Source: Ianthella basta
Taxonomy: Eukaryota; Porifera; Demospongiae; Verongiida; Ianthellidae
Length of the DNA stretch: 64,000 bases
Reading direction: 5' to 3'
Assembly: GCA_964019415.1 (NCBI GenBank)
Contig: OZ025869.1
Coordinates: 8,721,214-8,785,213, forward strand
Position 1 is the stretch's first letter. Every line of letters starts with the position of its first letter. The translations under genes and the position numbers were made by a program. Under the pieces are notes generated by a model, which saw nothing but the letters and a program-made list of their open reading frames with translations, was not told the origin of the DNA and made no database searches. This document shows, in pieces, positions 9,697 through 21,600 of the stretch.

Positions 9697-12600
9697 TTAT
9701 ACCCCAGGGTATGTAGGAAAATCCGTTACTATTGGCACGTCCTCCACAAGATAAGAATAGTACTCTCCATATTTATTGCTTTTTCGGTGCTTTCCCTTGC
9801 TGGTGCCGTCTTTCTCATTGCCAGCGATTCCAAGCAGGTCTCCGGCTTCCATAGCCACCTGTCCATTGTGTCGTGGTGTTTGCGGGTAAACAGCTCTGAC
9901 ATCATGGCCTTGCTGACCTGGGGAACACAGAGATACACAGACACAAGTACGTAGAACTGGTCCTTCATGTGTCCCTGTTGCTTGCACGTGATGCTCAATG
10001 TGCTGAAATTTCCCCCATACCCTTTCCTTCTATTTACAGCGACCTCAAGTCGGACAATGGCACCAGTTAACAGGTTTACATGAAACTGCGGAGATGGGGT
10101 AAACCCCCTACTCCACAGTAGGGGTGACCCCAATAAAATTGAGGTGTGAAAGTGAGTTAAGTGCAGATGTGGGTGAGGGGTTGTCAGATACATGCACCAA
10201 GTGGCGCCTAGAGTGCTTGCTACAATGATAAAGGGAGCTTAACTTCAATCAAAGGGGAACAGAGAATGACATAAGTCAGCAATAATTGGAAGAGGTACAG
10301 TACTTGCTACAATGATATAAAGGGAACTTAACTTCAAAGGGGAACAGAGAATGACATAAGTCAGCAATAATCGGAAGAGGTAGAGTACTTGCTACAATGA
10401 TATAAAGGGAACTTAACTTCAATCAAAGGGAAACAGAGAATGACATAAGTCAGCAATAATCGGATGAGGTAGAGTACTTGCTACAATGATATAAAGGGAA
10501 CTAAACTTCAATCAAAGGGAAACAGAGAATGACATAAGTCAGCAATAATTGGAAGAGGTAGAACTGATAACAATAAACACACGTGTGAAAACAGGTCACA
10601 AGAAGTGGATGGAGAATGACCTCACCCCAGTAGGACAAGTGACATTGACCCAAAGACCACAATTTCAAAGGGTCTTACACATTTCCTAAGCTCTAAGTGG
10701 AATTCAAATTTGAATATTTTGCCAGAACAGTGAAGTAATAACAGCCTTAGGTACTATAGTGTACACACAAGTGAATGTGCAGGTGGACCACGCATGCATC
10801 CTGACACCAGCATGCAAGGCTGTGTTCCAACCCCAAAATATGCATACGTATGTATACCACAGAACTACGTACGCACACAGCCAAATGTTATGCCACAGTA
10901 GATAAGCGTGTATCTGAACTCACCCCCAAAGTAGTAGATGTCATCCAAGGAGTAGTACTTCTGAGAGGCGTCCACATGGTAGGTCTGCATAATCTCATAC
11001 CCCATCCGACATACCTGAGTGAGCAAGGAGGGCACACAGAGAGAAGCTACCCTTGAGCAGTGGGGTGCACTCAGACAGCAACAACTGTTCACCACACATC
11101 ATACACATAAAGCATCAATATTTGCAGTGGAAATTAACAATTCAGTGATGTCCTCCCTCAGGCTGAAGGCCAAGTGAGGACCTACATGGCATCACATTTG
11201 AGTGTGGAATAACTAATACACATATCATGCCAATTGTGGATATAATAACTGTCGCACTTCAGAGATAACCCAGTTGCCATGGTAACGTGATATAGTGTCA
11301 TACACAGTACTACCTAGACAGCCCACTAGCCCTCAAACGGTACGGCCGTACCTGTGAGGAGAAGGTGCAGACGAGGTAGTCGCTTTCTGCCAGCAACTGG
11401 ATGTCTGCGGCGACATTGAAAAGGGACGAGATGGAGTACCTGGAACTGAGCTGTCCCGTCCTAGCGCCTTCAACATCTCCGTACACCACATACTTTGGAT
11501 ACCTTTGAGTACAAGACAGCACAAGGGGACAGGAGTGAAATGGTCCATAACGGTTACTTTTGCACAAGAGAATCTACTTTTAGATAGCAGCAGCATTAGC
11601 CATTTCTACACACAATAAAATAGCCCACAGAACAAACACAGCTCCTCAGCACACCAGCTAAACTTTGAGCAACGTGAGCATGTATGCATGTATGCATGTG
11701 TTAGTGCTCTCCATGCTGAGAAAGGCAGCTCTTCAAAAACTGGCTTCAGAACAGGGTTGGAACCTTGCTGATGTTTGACCTGGAAGAGGAATAGACACTC
11801 CGGTCCTCTTCAGGGTGAAAGCGACTTTGCCCTGAGGAAGACCAGAGCATCTGCTCAAAACATTGGCAAGGTCTCAACCCTGTTTGAAGCTGGCGTTAGA
11901 AGAACTACCTTTCTCATGCTGCCAGCTGAGAAGCCCTCACTTCACTTCTAGTGGTGAATAAGACTTCAAAGACTCACTTGTTCCTTGCTTCTGTGATGAC
12001 TGACGGCTCATCAGTAGCAATGTACACTCTCTTCTGGTCCACTGTCTGTACCAAGCTCAGCTTCTCGTACCACTCCTCAACATGCTCCATGTACTCGTCA
12101 ATACTGTGAAAGGCGGCCTCCGTGTTCACCTTATCAGTACGACGGACCTGGATACTAAGAAGAAGGAACATTACAACACCAGGGTGTTAAACCTTCAAAA
12201 CACGCTACACACGGTGGTGCATTCTGCAATATGAAGAACTGTTGCAACGGTTCTAAGGATCTGTATACATAATGCAATAGATCTACCAGTAAAGCACAGT
12301 TAATCTTCTCTGTTATGCTATGAATGTAAAGAAGCAGAACATATCTCCCAATCAGCGTGCCTTGGGATGGAAACTCTTCTCTGTCACACACGTATGTACA
12401 TACTGTATGTACACACCACTGGTGTAGCTGCGTAGGTAAGTAGGTGCAATACCCAGGTAGTGATTAGCAATCTATCAATCTTGCCTATGCAGTGGCTTAT
12501 TGCAAGCAACTGTCTCCTCTCAACATAACATAAGCACGCACACATGCACACACACATTGGCAATACCTGAGATCATGCACACAGATCATGGTACAAAGTG

Positions 12601-15600
12601 TAGCCAGTCCTTAAGTGGAAAGTCAAGTCGACTTCCTCATACCAGGGCCAGGCAAGCCTGACGTACCAGTAGTCACTTCTGCCCTGTGACCACCGACAGG
12701 CTACCTTAGGGACATGACACAGTCTGCACCTGGACAGCACAAAGTACTTCCTACAAGCAGCAGACAGTGTTGGAGTAGGAAACAAGCGCACGAAGGACCC
12801 AACAGCTGTGTCAACAAGTACTAGAGAGGGAGCCATTATGTCTGCCATTTCGGTTCTGCAATTAGGCGCAACATGCCAGTTCACCTACATAAGCCAAAAC
12901 AGTCATTGTCGGAAGGGCATAACCTCACCCGACATAAGGCTTCTTGATGTTCATAGATTCCCTCTTCTTCTGATAGAAGGCTGCCAACTCGCTGTTGGGC
13001 CGCATCAAGTACTTCAGAAACTGAGCTGCAAACCACACAAAAGGATGCCCGTGAAATGCAAAAAGCATGTCTGCTAGGTCACGGGGAACGGCTTGTGGCA
13101 ACTGAGGCGGCCGAGGGCTGATAGACTCTATGATGGGCACAGACACAACCTGCAAGCGGAGGCAAGAATGGCATGACACACACTTTCAATCCTTGTGACA
13201 AGTCAGGGGTGTAAAACAGTCCGGATACCAGTCCAGAGGACTAGCTTGGTTCATCTACATATGATAGTCAGTGTAATAAACTGAATGATCTGTGGTGGCC
13301 ATTTGTCAATAAGATAGCACATCACACCAATCTCTGTTGTAAGTAGAAATTATTCAAGGGGTGCAATCCTATGTTAACATATGGTATGCTGATTGCGCAA
13401 CCATAGGAACTTAAGTATTGGCAGGTGGTCCCATATATGTAATATGGACCTTCTTTTAACTAATCATTAGCTACCAGGATTACAATGAATTTGAGCATTA
13501 GTCCATCAATGATCGATGATCAAATATGTACTACAATCAATGGTAAAATCAAATTGTGTACAATATCAGACCTCTGAATTGTGTAACAGGTCTGTTTTCA
13601 AGAAGACTGTGTAGTTACCATTTCACTGTGGTCGTGACAATCAGTGCTGTGGAGGATCTGGATGCTCCACAAAAGAAGCCGTGACTAGAAAAAATCACTG
13701 CATGAAGGGTAGTCAGTTGGGCAAGATACCAAAATAAATGTGTAAATTGACATCTTCTAGGCACCGAGCACTGTGTCCGGCTCTGTTGCGCAAAACAATG
13801 GCGTGGAATATGCGCAGACACGGTCCATTGAGCGACTTCTTTAGATGACGAGGAACAAAGTCCAGCTGGACATTGTCGAAAGCTCCCAACCGTGATTAAA
13901 ATTTCCCTACTACTTCTGATTCCACATCAAAGACAGTCTTCCTCCACAAAAGAAGTGTTTTCCAAACCCTTCGTGCAGCACCCTGCCACGGCCACAACCA
14001 AAACTGCTGACTGTGCATTATTTTAAATTCTGTTCCCTGTCATCTAATTGGTCAACGTGATGCCAAATGGCGCACAGTATTCTCATTGGTCAGCCTGTAG
14101 CCCGTTGTGATGTCACGGAGGCGTCTACTGAATGCAAAAGGTACTGTTGCCTGTTGCAGTGACGTAAGGCAGGCGCTTACCGAATGCAAATGGCATTGTC
14201 TCGGGAGAGGTCTTATCTCGATATTGCTGTGGAAGGTTCGTTCCTGTTACTCACTCACCATACAATATATTATATATAGTACGGTAGGTCGGTCCATAGC
14301 CTCTATATACGACCTCAGCACTCATATTTATCTTGGTGCCTCACGCCTCGGTAAATATGTACGCACCCCTGTCGTATATATCGGCTATGGACCTCCCTAT
14401 ATGTAATATATATAGTACGGTAGAGAGGTCCATAGCCGATATATACGACTGAGGCACTTATATATTTACTGAGGCGTGAGGCACCGAGGTAAATATGAGC
14501 GCCGAGGTCGTATATAGAGGCTATGGACCAACCTACCGTACTATATATGTTATATTGTATGGTGAGTGAGTAACGGCCAAATCTTTCACTGAGCATGAAG
14601 CCTGAACATGGCTAGCAACAAGCTTTGTAATGAGACACCATTTTCATCCTATAAGCGCCTCCTCTTGCCCTCACGCTGTCCAATGAGCCTGGAATCGGTT
14701 GTGACATCCCTCGCTGACCAATGAGATCTAGTGCCTCCTTCTACCTCACTGTTCTACGGACCAATGAGATTGGACTCGGTTATGACGTCCCTCACTGACC
14801 AATGAGATCGCAGTGAATGCGCGGTCGATTGACTGGAGGAGAGATGAGTGTGGAGAGCGGTGCCCCTGCAGAGAAAAAGAGGCGACTTTCGTTGTCTCTC
14901 AAGAAGCCAAAAGTAGACAGCAGGTTCGAATTTACTACTGCTCAATCCGTAGAAGCACAGAAGGGCGTCATATCTGAAAATACGTGAAAGGCCACAGAGT
15001 ATGCTCTTCGTGCGTTCCGAACTTGGGTCACTGATGAAACAAGGCTTTTCCGTGCGATCAATGTCCGCAAGACGTACTACTGAGCAATTCTCGTGATACT
15101 CTTAGCAAGTGGTTGTGCTTCTTCTGTAAAGAGGTGAGAAAACCAATGGGGAGCCTTACTCTCCGCGTACAATTTTGCAGATTTTGGCAGGGCTGCTAAG
15201 GCACACACGGGAGGTTAAGAAGAATGCCTTTAATATCATGGATAGCCAAGCCTTTCCAGAGCTCCACAGGTTGTTAGATTCATTGTTCTGAGAGTTGCAT
15301 TCCCAAGGTATTGGAGCTATAAAGAAGCAAGCTGGTATTGTTATCATTCAGGAAGAAGAGCAGCTATGGTCCAGTGGTGCTTTGTCCATCAAAACACCTT
15401 TAGGTTTGCTAAATGCGTTTCTTTGTCTACAATGGTTTGAACCTTGTGTTGAGAGGAGGTGATGAGCACAGGGCACTGAAACTGTCACAGATTGAGCTGA
15501 AGATGCTTCCAGACCCTGACGACAGCTCTGTTGCAATCGACTGCCTAGTATACACTGAATTTGGGTCCAAGAACAGGCCAGGTGGGAGTAAGCAGCTTAA

Positions 15601-18600
15601 TCTGGCAAATAAGGTAGTCACTCATTACTCAAAGCACCATTGGGGGGAAAGGTGTCACGTGCAGCTAGTGAAAAAGTACTATTCCAAACTTCCTGAAGCA
15701 GCTTTTGAAAGAGACGTGTTTTATTGGTGACCGAAGCGATGTGGCACTGATTCCTTAGCAGCTGGGCAGCCATGGTATGATGCCCAACCAGTTGGCCATA
15801 ACATCCTTAAAACAAAGCTGAAGGACATCTTCCAGTTGGCAGGTCTGGTTCAGGCAGCTGCAGATAAAAGCAACCACAGTCTGTGTGCAACAAGTATTTC
15901 CCGCCTCTATTCAGCAGGTGTCCCTGAAAAGTTGATAATGGAACGGTCAGGGCACCTCAGCAAGGAAGGGGTTCGTGGATATGAGAGGAAGTCGGAACAG
16001 CAAGACAAGGCAATGTCGGATTTGCTGTCTGATCCAAAAGCAACTTATGCTGAATCACTGAAGCCTGCTGAACAACCTCTCGTGGACAACACACAGTCAC
16101 CTGAGCGAGCTCCTTTGAGAGACATCCCACCAAATAGCACAAAAACCGTGGAAAAAGGACAAGCGAAGGTGAAGGAGATGTTTGCTCTTAGTGGCTGCAA
16201 TGTCACTTTTAATATGCACTTTTAGTTGCCAACTGCTTACTGTAGTATGCATTGATCAGAGCTGAAACCTGCTTGATTTTCATTCTATTTGTAGTGTTAC
16301 ACAGTACAATTTGATTTTGCCATTGATTGTAGTACAAATCTTCATGTATTATGCATTTGAAGTTGGAAACAGTTTGATTTTCCTCTATTTTATAGTGCAT
16401 ATTGTGTTTTCATTATTAATTGTAGTGCAAATTTCATGTTTAATTTGATTTCATCATTAACGCTAGGATGGGAAGTCGATTCAAGATGGCGGACGTGGCA
16501 AATTCCCCGCTGGTAGAGGAGGAAACGGTAGCCATTGAGCCGGAGTCTGAGGCGGAGGCAGAGACAGAGGACACTCAGATGACTAGGGGGGAGGGAGCAG
16601 AGGGATGTGAAACGTCAGGTGCAGTTTGTGCGGTTTGCCGAAGGGTTTTCACACTTACGAAGGCCGGCTTGGTTCGAACCCATGGCCCAGTCGGCAGCCG
16701 CTGCCCCGGCTCTTGAGCCCCTCCAGCCTCCGGCCCCGGCTCTCGAGCCCCTCCAGCCTCCGGCCCCGGTGTACCGCAAGCCCCATCTAATGTGCCAACT
16801 GCCGGACTCATTTTACCAGACCCTGGTGAGGCAGAGGACACTCTGATCCTTGAATTTCCCCTTAGACATTCCACGAGAATTCTGAAAAGAATCCCGCGCG
16901 GGTTGCGAGAAGGTGAGGCCAAGAAATTGGCATCCTTGGTAGAGGTAGTGTTTGCCAGGAATGACCGTCCTGGAGCCGTCTTCCGCATTCCCTGTCTGCT
17001 GCCTTCGTACCCCTAAGAGAGGAGGTCGTCGATGGAACATAGCCAGGGACATCAACGAACAGATCAGGTCAGAATCTGACCCACTTCCTGGACCCCACAC
17101 CACCAAGCTCCTGGTAAGCACCACGACCCTCTGGAGTCACTGGCCTCACGGGTTGCTGCCAAACTGGAGGAGGGGAACTTCAAGGGTGCTGTCCGCCTGG
17201 CATGTTCAGAAGAGTCCATCGCAGACATGAATGACAAGACACTGGCAGCCCTCCAACTGAAACACCCACCTCCACACCCTGACTCTCACCTGCCACCCAT
17301 GCCAGAGGACTCCAGTAAAGTTGTACCGATAATCGGATCGGTAATCGGAAACAGCTAATATCGGTAATATTTGCGAATATCGGTATCGGATCGGAATCAG
17401 AAAACGCAAGCCTATCCAATCCGATACGAAATTTTACATACGCACAACGGTTTTTTAACCCTAGCACGTGGCTTATTGACGGTGTCATGGCGTCCAGTAG
17501 GAAGAGATCACCGATTTGGGAGTACTTCATCCTCGCAGAGGATTCGCGCCTCGCTATATGCCAGCTCTGTAAAGGTGAAGTGCCGCGTGGAGGCCAGAGC
17601 ACGAAATCGTATACGACGTCAAATCTAGTTCACCATTTGAAGACGAAGCATGGCCAAGAATACGCGGAATACGAGAAGAAGAAGTCTGAGAAGCAACCTG
17701 AGGCTCCTCAAGCTAGTTCATCGAACGAAGCTGGACCTCTACGACAAATTTCCTTAATGGAAGCGGCCAAGTTGCATAAACAGTGGGACATCAACGATCC
17801 CAGCGCAAAAGTGATTCACCGAAAGGTCAGTGAGATGACTGCCGTGGATTGCTAGCCGATTTCTGTCGTAGAAAGCAGTGGTTTTAAAGCTCTCATACAC
17901 GCGATTGCTCCCAAATACCGCATTCCTAGTAGGAAGTATTTTGCTGAGACGGTGATACCCAATATTGCTCAAGGAATACGAGCTGAAGTTCAAGCTAAAC
18001 TGCAAGAAGGCGCAGACTACATCAGTTTCACCACTGATGTCTGGAGCTCTGATGTAAACAGTGATTCATTGCTTGGGCTGACTGCTCACTGGGTGGACGG
18101 AAACTTTCAAAGAAAATCTGCTGTTCTACAAGCCCATTCCCTGGATGACAGGCACACTGGTGAATACATTGCGATGCAACTACTCAAAATGCTTGAGAGC
18201 TGGAAAGTTGATCCATCAAAAGTTCATGTAATTGTTCGCAATAATGGAAGCAACATGGTCAAGGCGATGGAAGAGGCTTCCTTGCCCAGTTTTGGCTGTT
18301 TTGCGCATTCACTACAGTTGGTGGTGCATGATGGTCTGCTCTACCAGCGAGCTGTGAAAGATCTGCTTGCAACATGTAGATCCATAGTTGGACACTTCAA
18401 GCACTCCAGTGTTGCGTGTCACAAATTGGCACATATCCAAGAGAATCTGCAGCTACCCAAGCACAAGCTCAAGCAGGATGTTGTCACCAGATGGAATTCC
18501 ACCTTGTACATGTTAGAATCTATCTTGGAACAGAAGATGGCCTTGGCTGCGTACGCTGCTGAAAACAACATCCAACACCTAGCAGCAAGCCAGTTGGAGA

Positions 18601-21600
18601 TGACCAGGAAGATGGTGCTGGTTTTGTCTCCTGTTGAGGAGATCACCCAGGCAATCTCAAAGGAAACAGCAATGCTGACCATTGTGATACCACACATCCG
18701 AGTGCTATTGAGGTCTTGGGAGAGACAAGACGATGACTTGGGTATCCGCACTATGAAGAAAGAGATGACAACATCTCTGAAGTCCAGATTTGCTGGAATA
18801 GAGGAAAACCAGCTGTTAGCGATAGCTACAGTACTTGACCCACGTTTTAAGGATAAGTATTTTTGGGAGCAGCATCATCAGGGCCACTGTACAAGAGATG
18901 CTCGAGGAAGAGCTGCTGAAAATAGAGGAGGTTGCTGGCACTCCTGGCAGGGACAACCATGATACAGCAACTTCACCAAGTGAAGAAACAAAAGAGCCAC
19001 CCTCCAAACGGCAAAAGAAAGACACTCTCCTGTCAATGTTTTCTGAAATACTGGAGAGTTCAACGGCCACTACACCTATGTCCAGTTCTGCCATTTAAGT
19101 CGACCGCTACTTAAGCGAGCCAATGATCGACTACAAGGATGGCGATCCCTTCACTTGGTGGAGTCAACACAAGGCAAGATTTCCATTGTTGTCACGACTA
19201 GCTAGGCGCTATCTAAGTGCCACAGCAACATCTGTGCCATCTGAAAGACTTTTTTCACTGGCAGGAAATGTGTACGAAGAGTACAAGAACAGAATTCTAC
19301 CTGAACATGCAGAAACATTACTATTTGCTAAAAAGCGTACTAGTGCATGCACACAATCGGTTATAGTTATCGGCACTCTTCTCTTCCAATGTATCGGCTA
19401 TCTGTATATCAGCCAAAAGTCATATCGGTACAACTTTAGACTCCAGTCTCTCTCCCTCCATTTCAGAGGAAGCGATGGTTAAGGCCATTCGCTCTTTCCC
19501 AAATGGCTCAGCAGGTGGGTCCAGATGGCCTCTCACCGCAGCACCTAAAGGACTTGACTGGAGCCTCGGCACAGAGTGGGGTCTTGCATTGTTGAGAGCC
19601 CTCACATCGCTGACCAATATCATCCTTCAGGGGAAGATCCCCAGGGCAGTCCACTCCATCTTCTTTGGTGCCTTTCTAGTTGCACTCGAGAAGAAAGATG
19701 GTGGTGTGAGACCTATTGCGGTTGGCTGCACCCTCCGTCGCCTGGCCACCAAGACAGCTGGTAGCCACATTATGGAGGCAATGGGAGCGCTTTTGGCGCC
19801 ACGTCAACTGGGTTATGGCACCCCTCATGGGGCAGAAGCAGCTGTCTTTGCTGCCCGACTCTTCTTGGACAACATCCAGCCCAAGGAGGTCATCCTGAAA
19901 CTGGATTTTAAGAACGCATTTAACACCATCCGGCGAGACAAGATGATGAAGGCCGTAAGTACACTGGCACCAGAACTGACCCCTTTTGTGTACTGTGCCT
20001 ACAGTGAGCCTTCCATTCTTTTTTGGGGGGAGCAAACTCTGATGTCAAGGGAGGGGGTGCAGCAGGGGGACCTGCTTGGGCCCCTGCTGTTCTGCCCTAC
20101 GATCCATGAACTCATTTCGCAGCTGGAGTCAGATCTGTGCATGTTCTACCTAGATGATGGGACCTTGGGCGGAAACCCAGAAGTGGTCCTTCGGGACCTT
20201 CAGTTGGTGGAACAGGGAGGTGCAGAGGTGGGACTTTCCCTGAACCACAAGAAGTCGGAGGTTATCAGTCGTGACCCTATGGCCAAGGAAACCCTGCTGT
20301 TAGCTGCCCCAGACCTCAGTGTGACCGACCTGGACAGTGCTTCCCTTCTGGGTCCTCCAATTGGAGACATCAGGTGCGTCGACCTTGCTATCCAGGAGTA
20401 GGTTGCATCCTTCCGTACCATGGGAGACAGACTCTCCTACCTCCACACCCAAAATGCCCTGCTCCTCCTACGCCACTCCTTCGCCATTCCAAAGCTCCTT
20501 TACACACTGTGAACTGCCCCCTGCTTTCTATCACATGAACTCAGATCCTACGATGACTTGCTGAGAGCCATCACAAGCAGGATAACCAATGTTTCCCTCA
20601 GTGACTCAGACCCAGCCTGGACCCAGGCTACACTCCCTGTGAAGAATGGTGGCCTTGGCATACGGAGTGCAATCCAGCTTACTCCTTCTGCTTTCCTAGC
20701 ATCTGCTGCTGGCTCCTCCAGCCTTGTGCCACTGATCATTCCAACACGCCTGCAGCAAGAAGGAATCTGGTGCTTGGCTGCAGGCCCTACCTGTGTCAAG
20801 TCTGGGCTTGCGAATGGACAATGAAACAGTCCGGGTGGCAGTGGGACTCAGACTTGGCACTCCTCTTTGCAGACCACACGAGTGCAGCCACTGTGGATCG
20901 GAGGTGGACCGTCTTGGCACCCATGGCCTCAGTTGCCGGTGGAGCGAGGGAAGACACCCACGCCATGCAGCTGTGAATGACATCACCCACAGGTCTCTGT
21001 CCTCAGCCAATATTCCATCTCGGTTAGAGCCCTCTGGACTGTATCGTTCTGATGGAAAGCAACCTGATGGATGTTCAATCCTGCCATGGAGTTGCGGGAA
21101 AGTGTTGGTGAGGGATGCTACTTGCCCCGATACATTTGCTCCCTCACACATCCCAGCGGCGGTGAGAGGGGCTGGAGCTGTGGCAGCACAGGCTGAGCAG
21201 GTGAAAGTGTCCAAGTATGCACATCTGGACACAAGTCACCACTTTGTGCCATTCGTGGTGGAAACATCAGGAGTGCTGGGGAAGGCAGCAGAGGAGTTCA
21301 CGCAGGAGCTTGCAAGACGCATCTACAAGGCCACTGGAGAGCCTCGCAGCCGGCAGTTCCTCCTTCAGAGACTGTCTGTCGCAGTCCAAAGGGGAAATGC
21401 AGCAGCAGTCCTTGGAAGCATGGGGGGCAGACAGGACTGCTGGGAGTGACCCTAGCATGTTGATTACATCATACATAAACATTGGACACTCTATTATTAT
21501 TATTATGGAGTAAGTCATTGGAGCATACTGTAGTACAGTTGACTCTCAAAATGATGGCAGTACAAATTTTATGTATTATGCACTGAGATTAGAAGCTGTT

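Larger units (their letters stand above)
16468..21449 (+). pseudogene. Non-LTR-like retroelement: zinc finger, reverse transcriptase, PD-(D/E)xK-type endonuclease (split by hAT)
   Basis: The 5' part (16468-17315) has a CAVC...H finger and Pro-rich linker. After the hAT insertion the RT begins near 19450: AIRSFPNGSAGG, GAFLVALEKKDGGVRPIAVG, KLDFKNAFNTI, GVQQGDLLGPLLF and the catalytic MFYLDDGT. Downstream, 20793-21449 encodes CSHCGSEVDRLGTHGLSC and DGKQPDG...VRDATCPDTFA, resembling a PD-(D/E)xK nuclease, then QRLSVAVQRGNA near the end. Stops at 20399 (TAG) and 20511 (TGA), a pair of compensating frame changes at about 19515-19590 and other shifts in the 5' part show it is inactive. Encoded on plus, antisense to FUT8. 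Confidence 0.8.

Noticed and set aside
11333..11596. Second minus frame over FUT8 exon 7
   Set aside because: Out of frame with the FUT8 reading; it runs through the splice acceptor at 11503.
12573..12884. 103-codon minus frame between FUT8 exons 5 and 6
   Set aside because: Family alignment shows no missing FUT8 sequence here; exons 12929-13149 and 11978-12154 join in phase without it.
16667..16680. tRNA B-box-like GGTTCGAACC
   Set aside because: No A box or cloverleaf around it; it lies in the coding sequence of the retroelement zinc-finger region and is explained by codons there.
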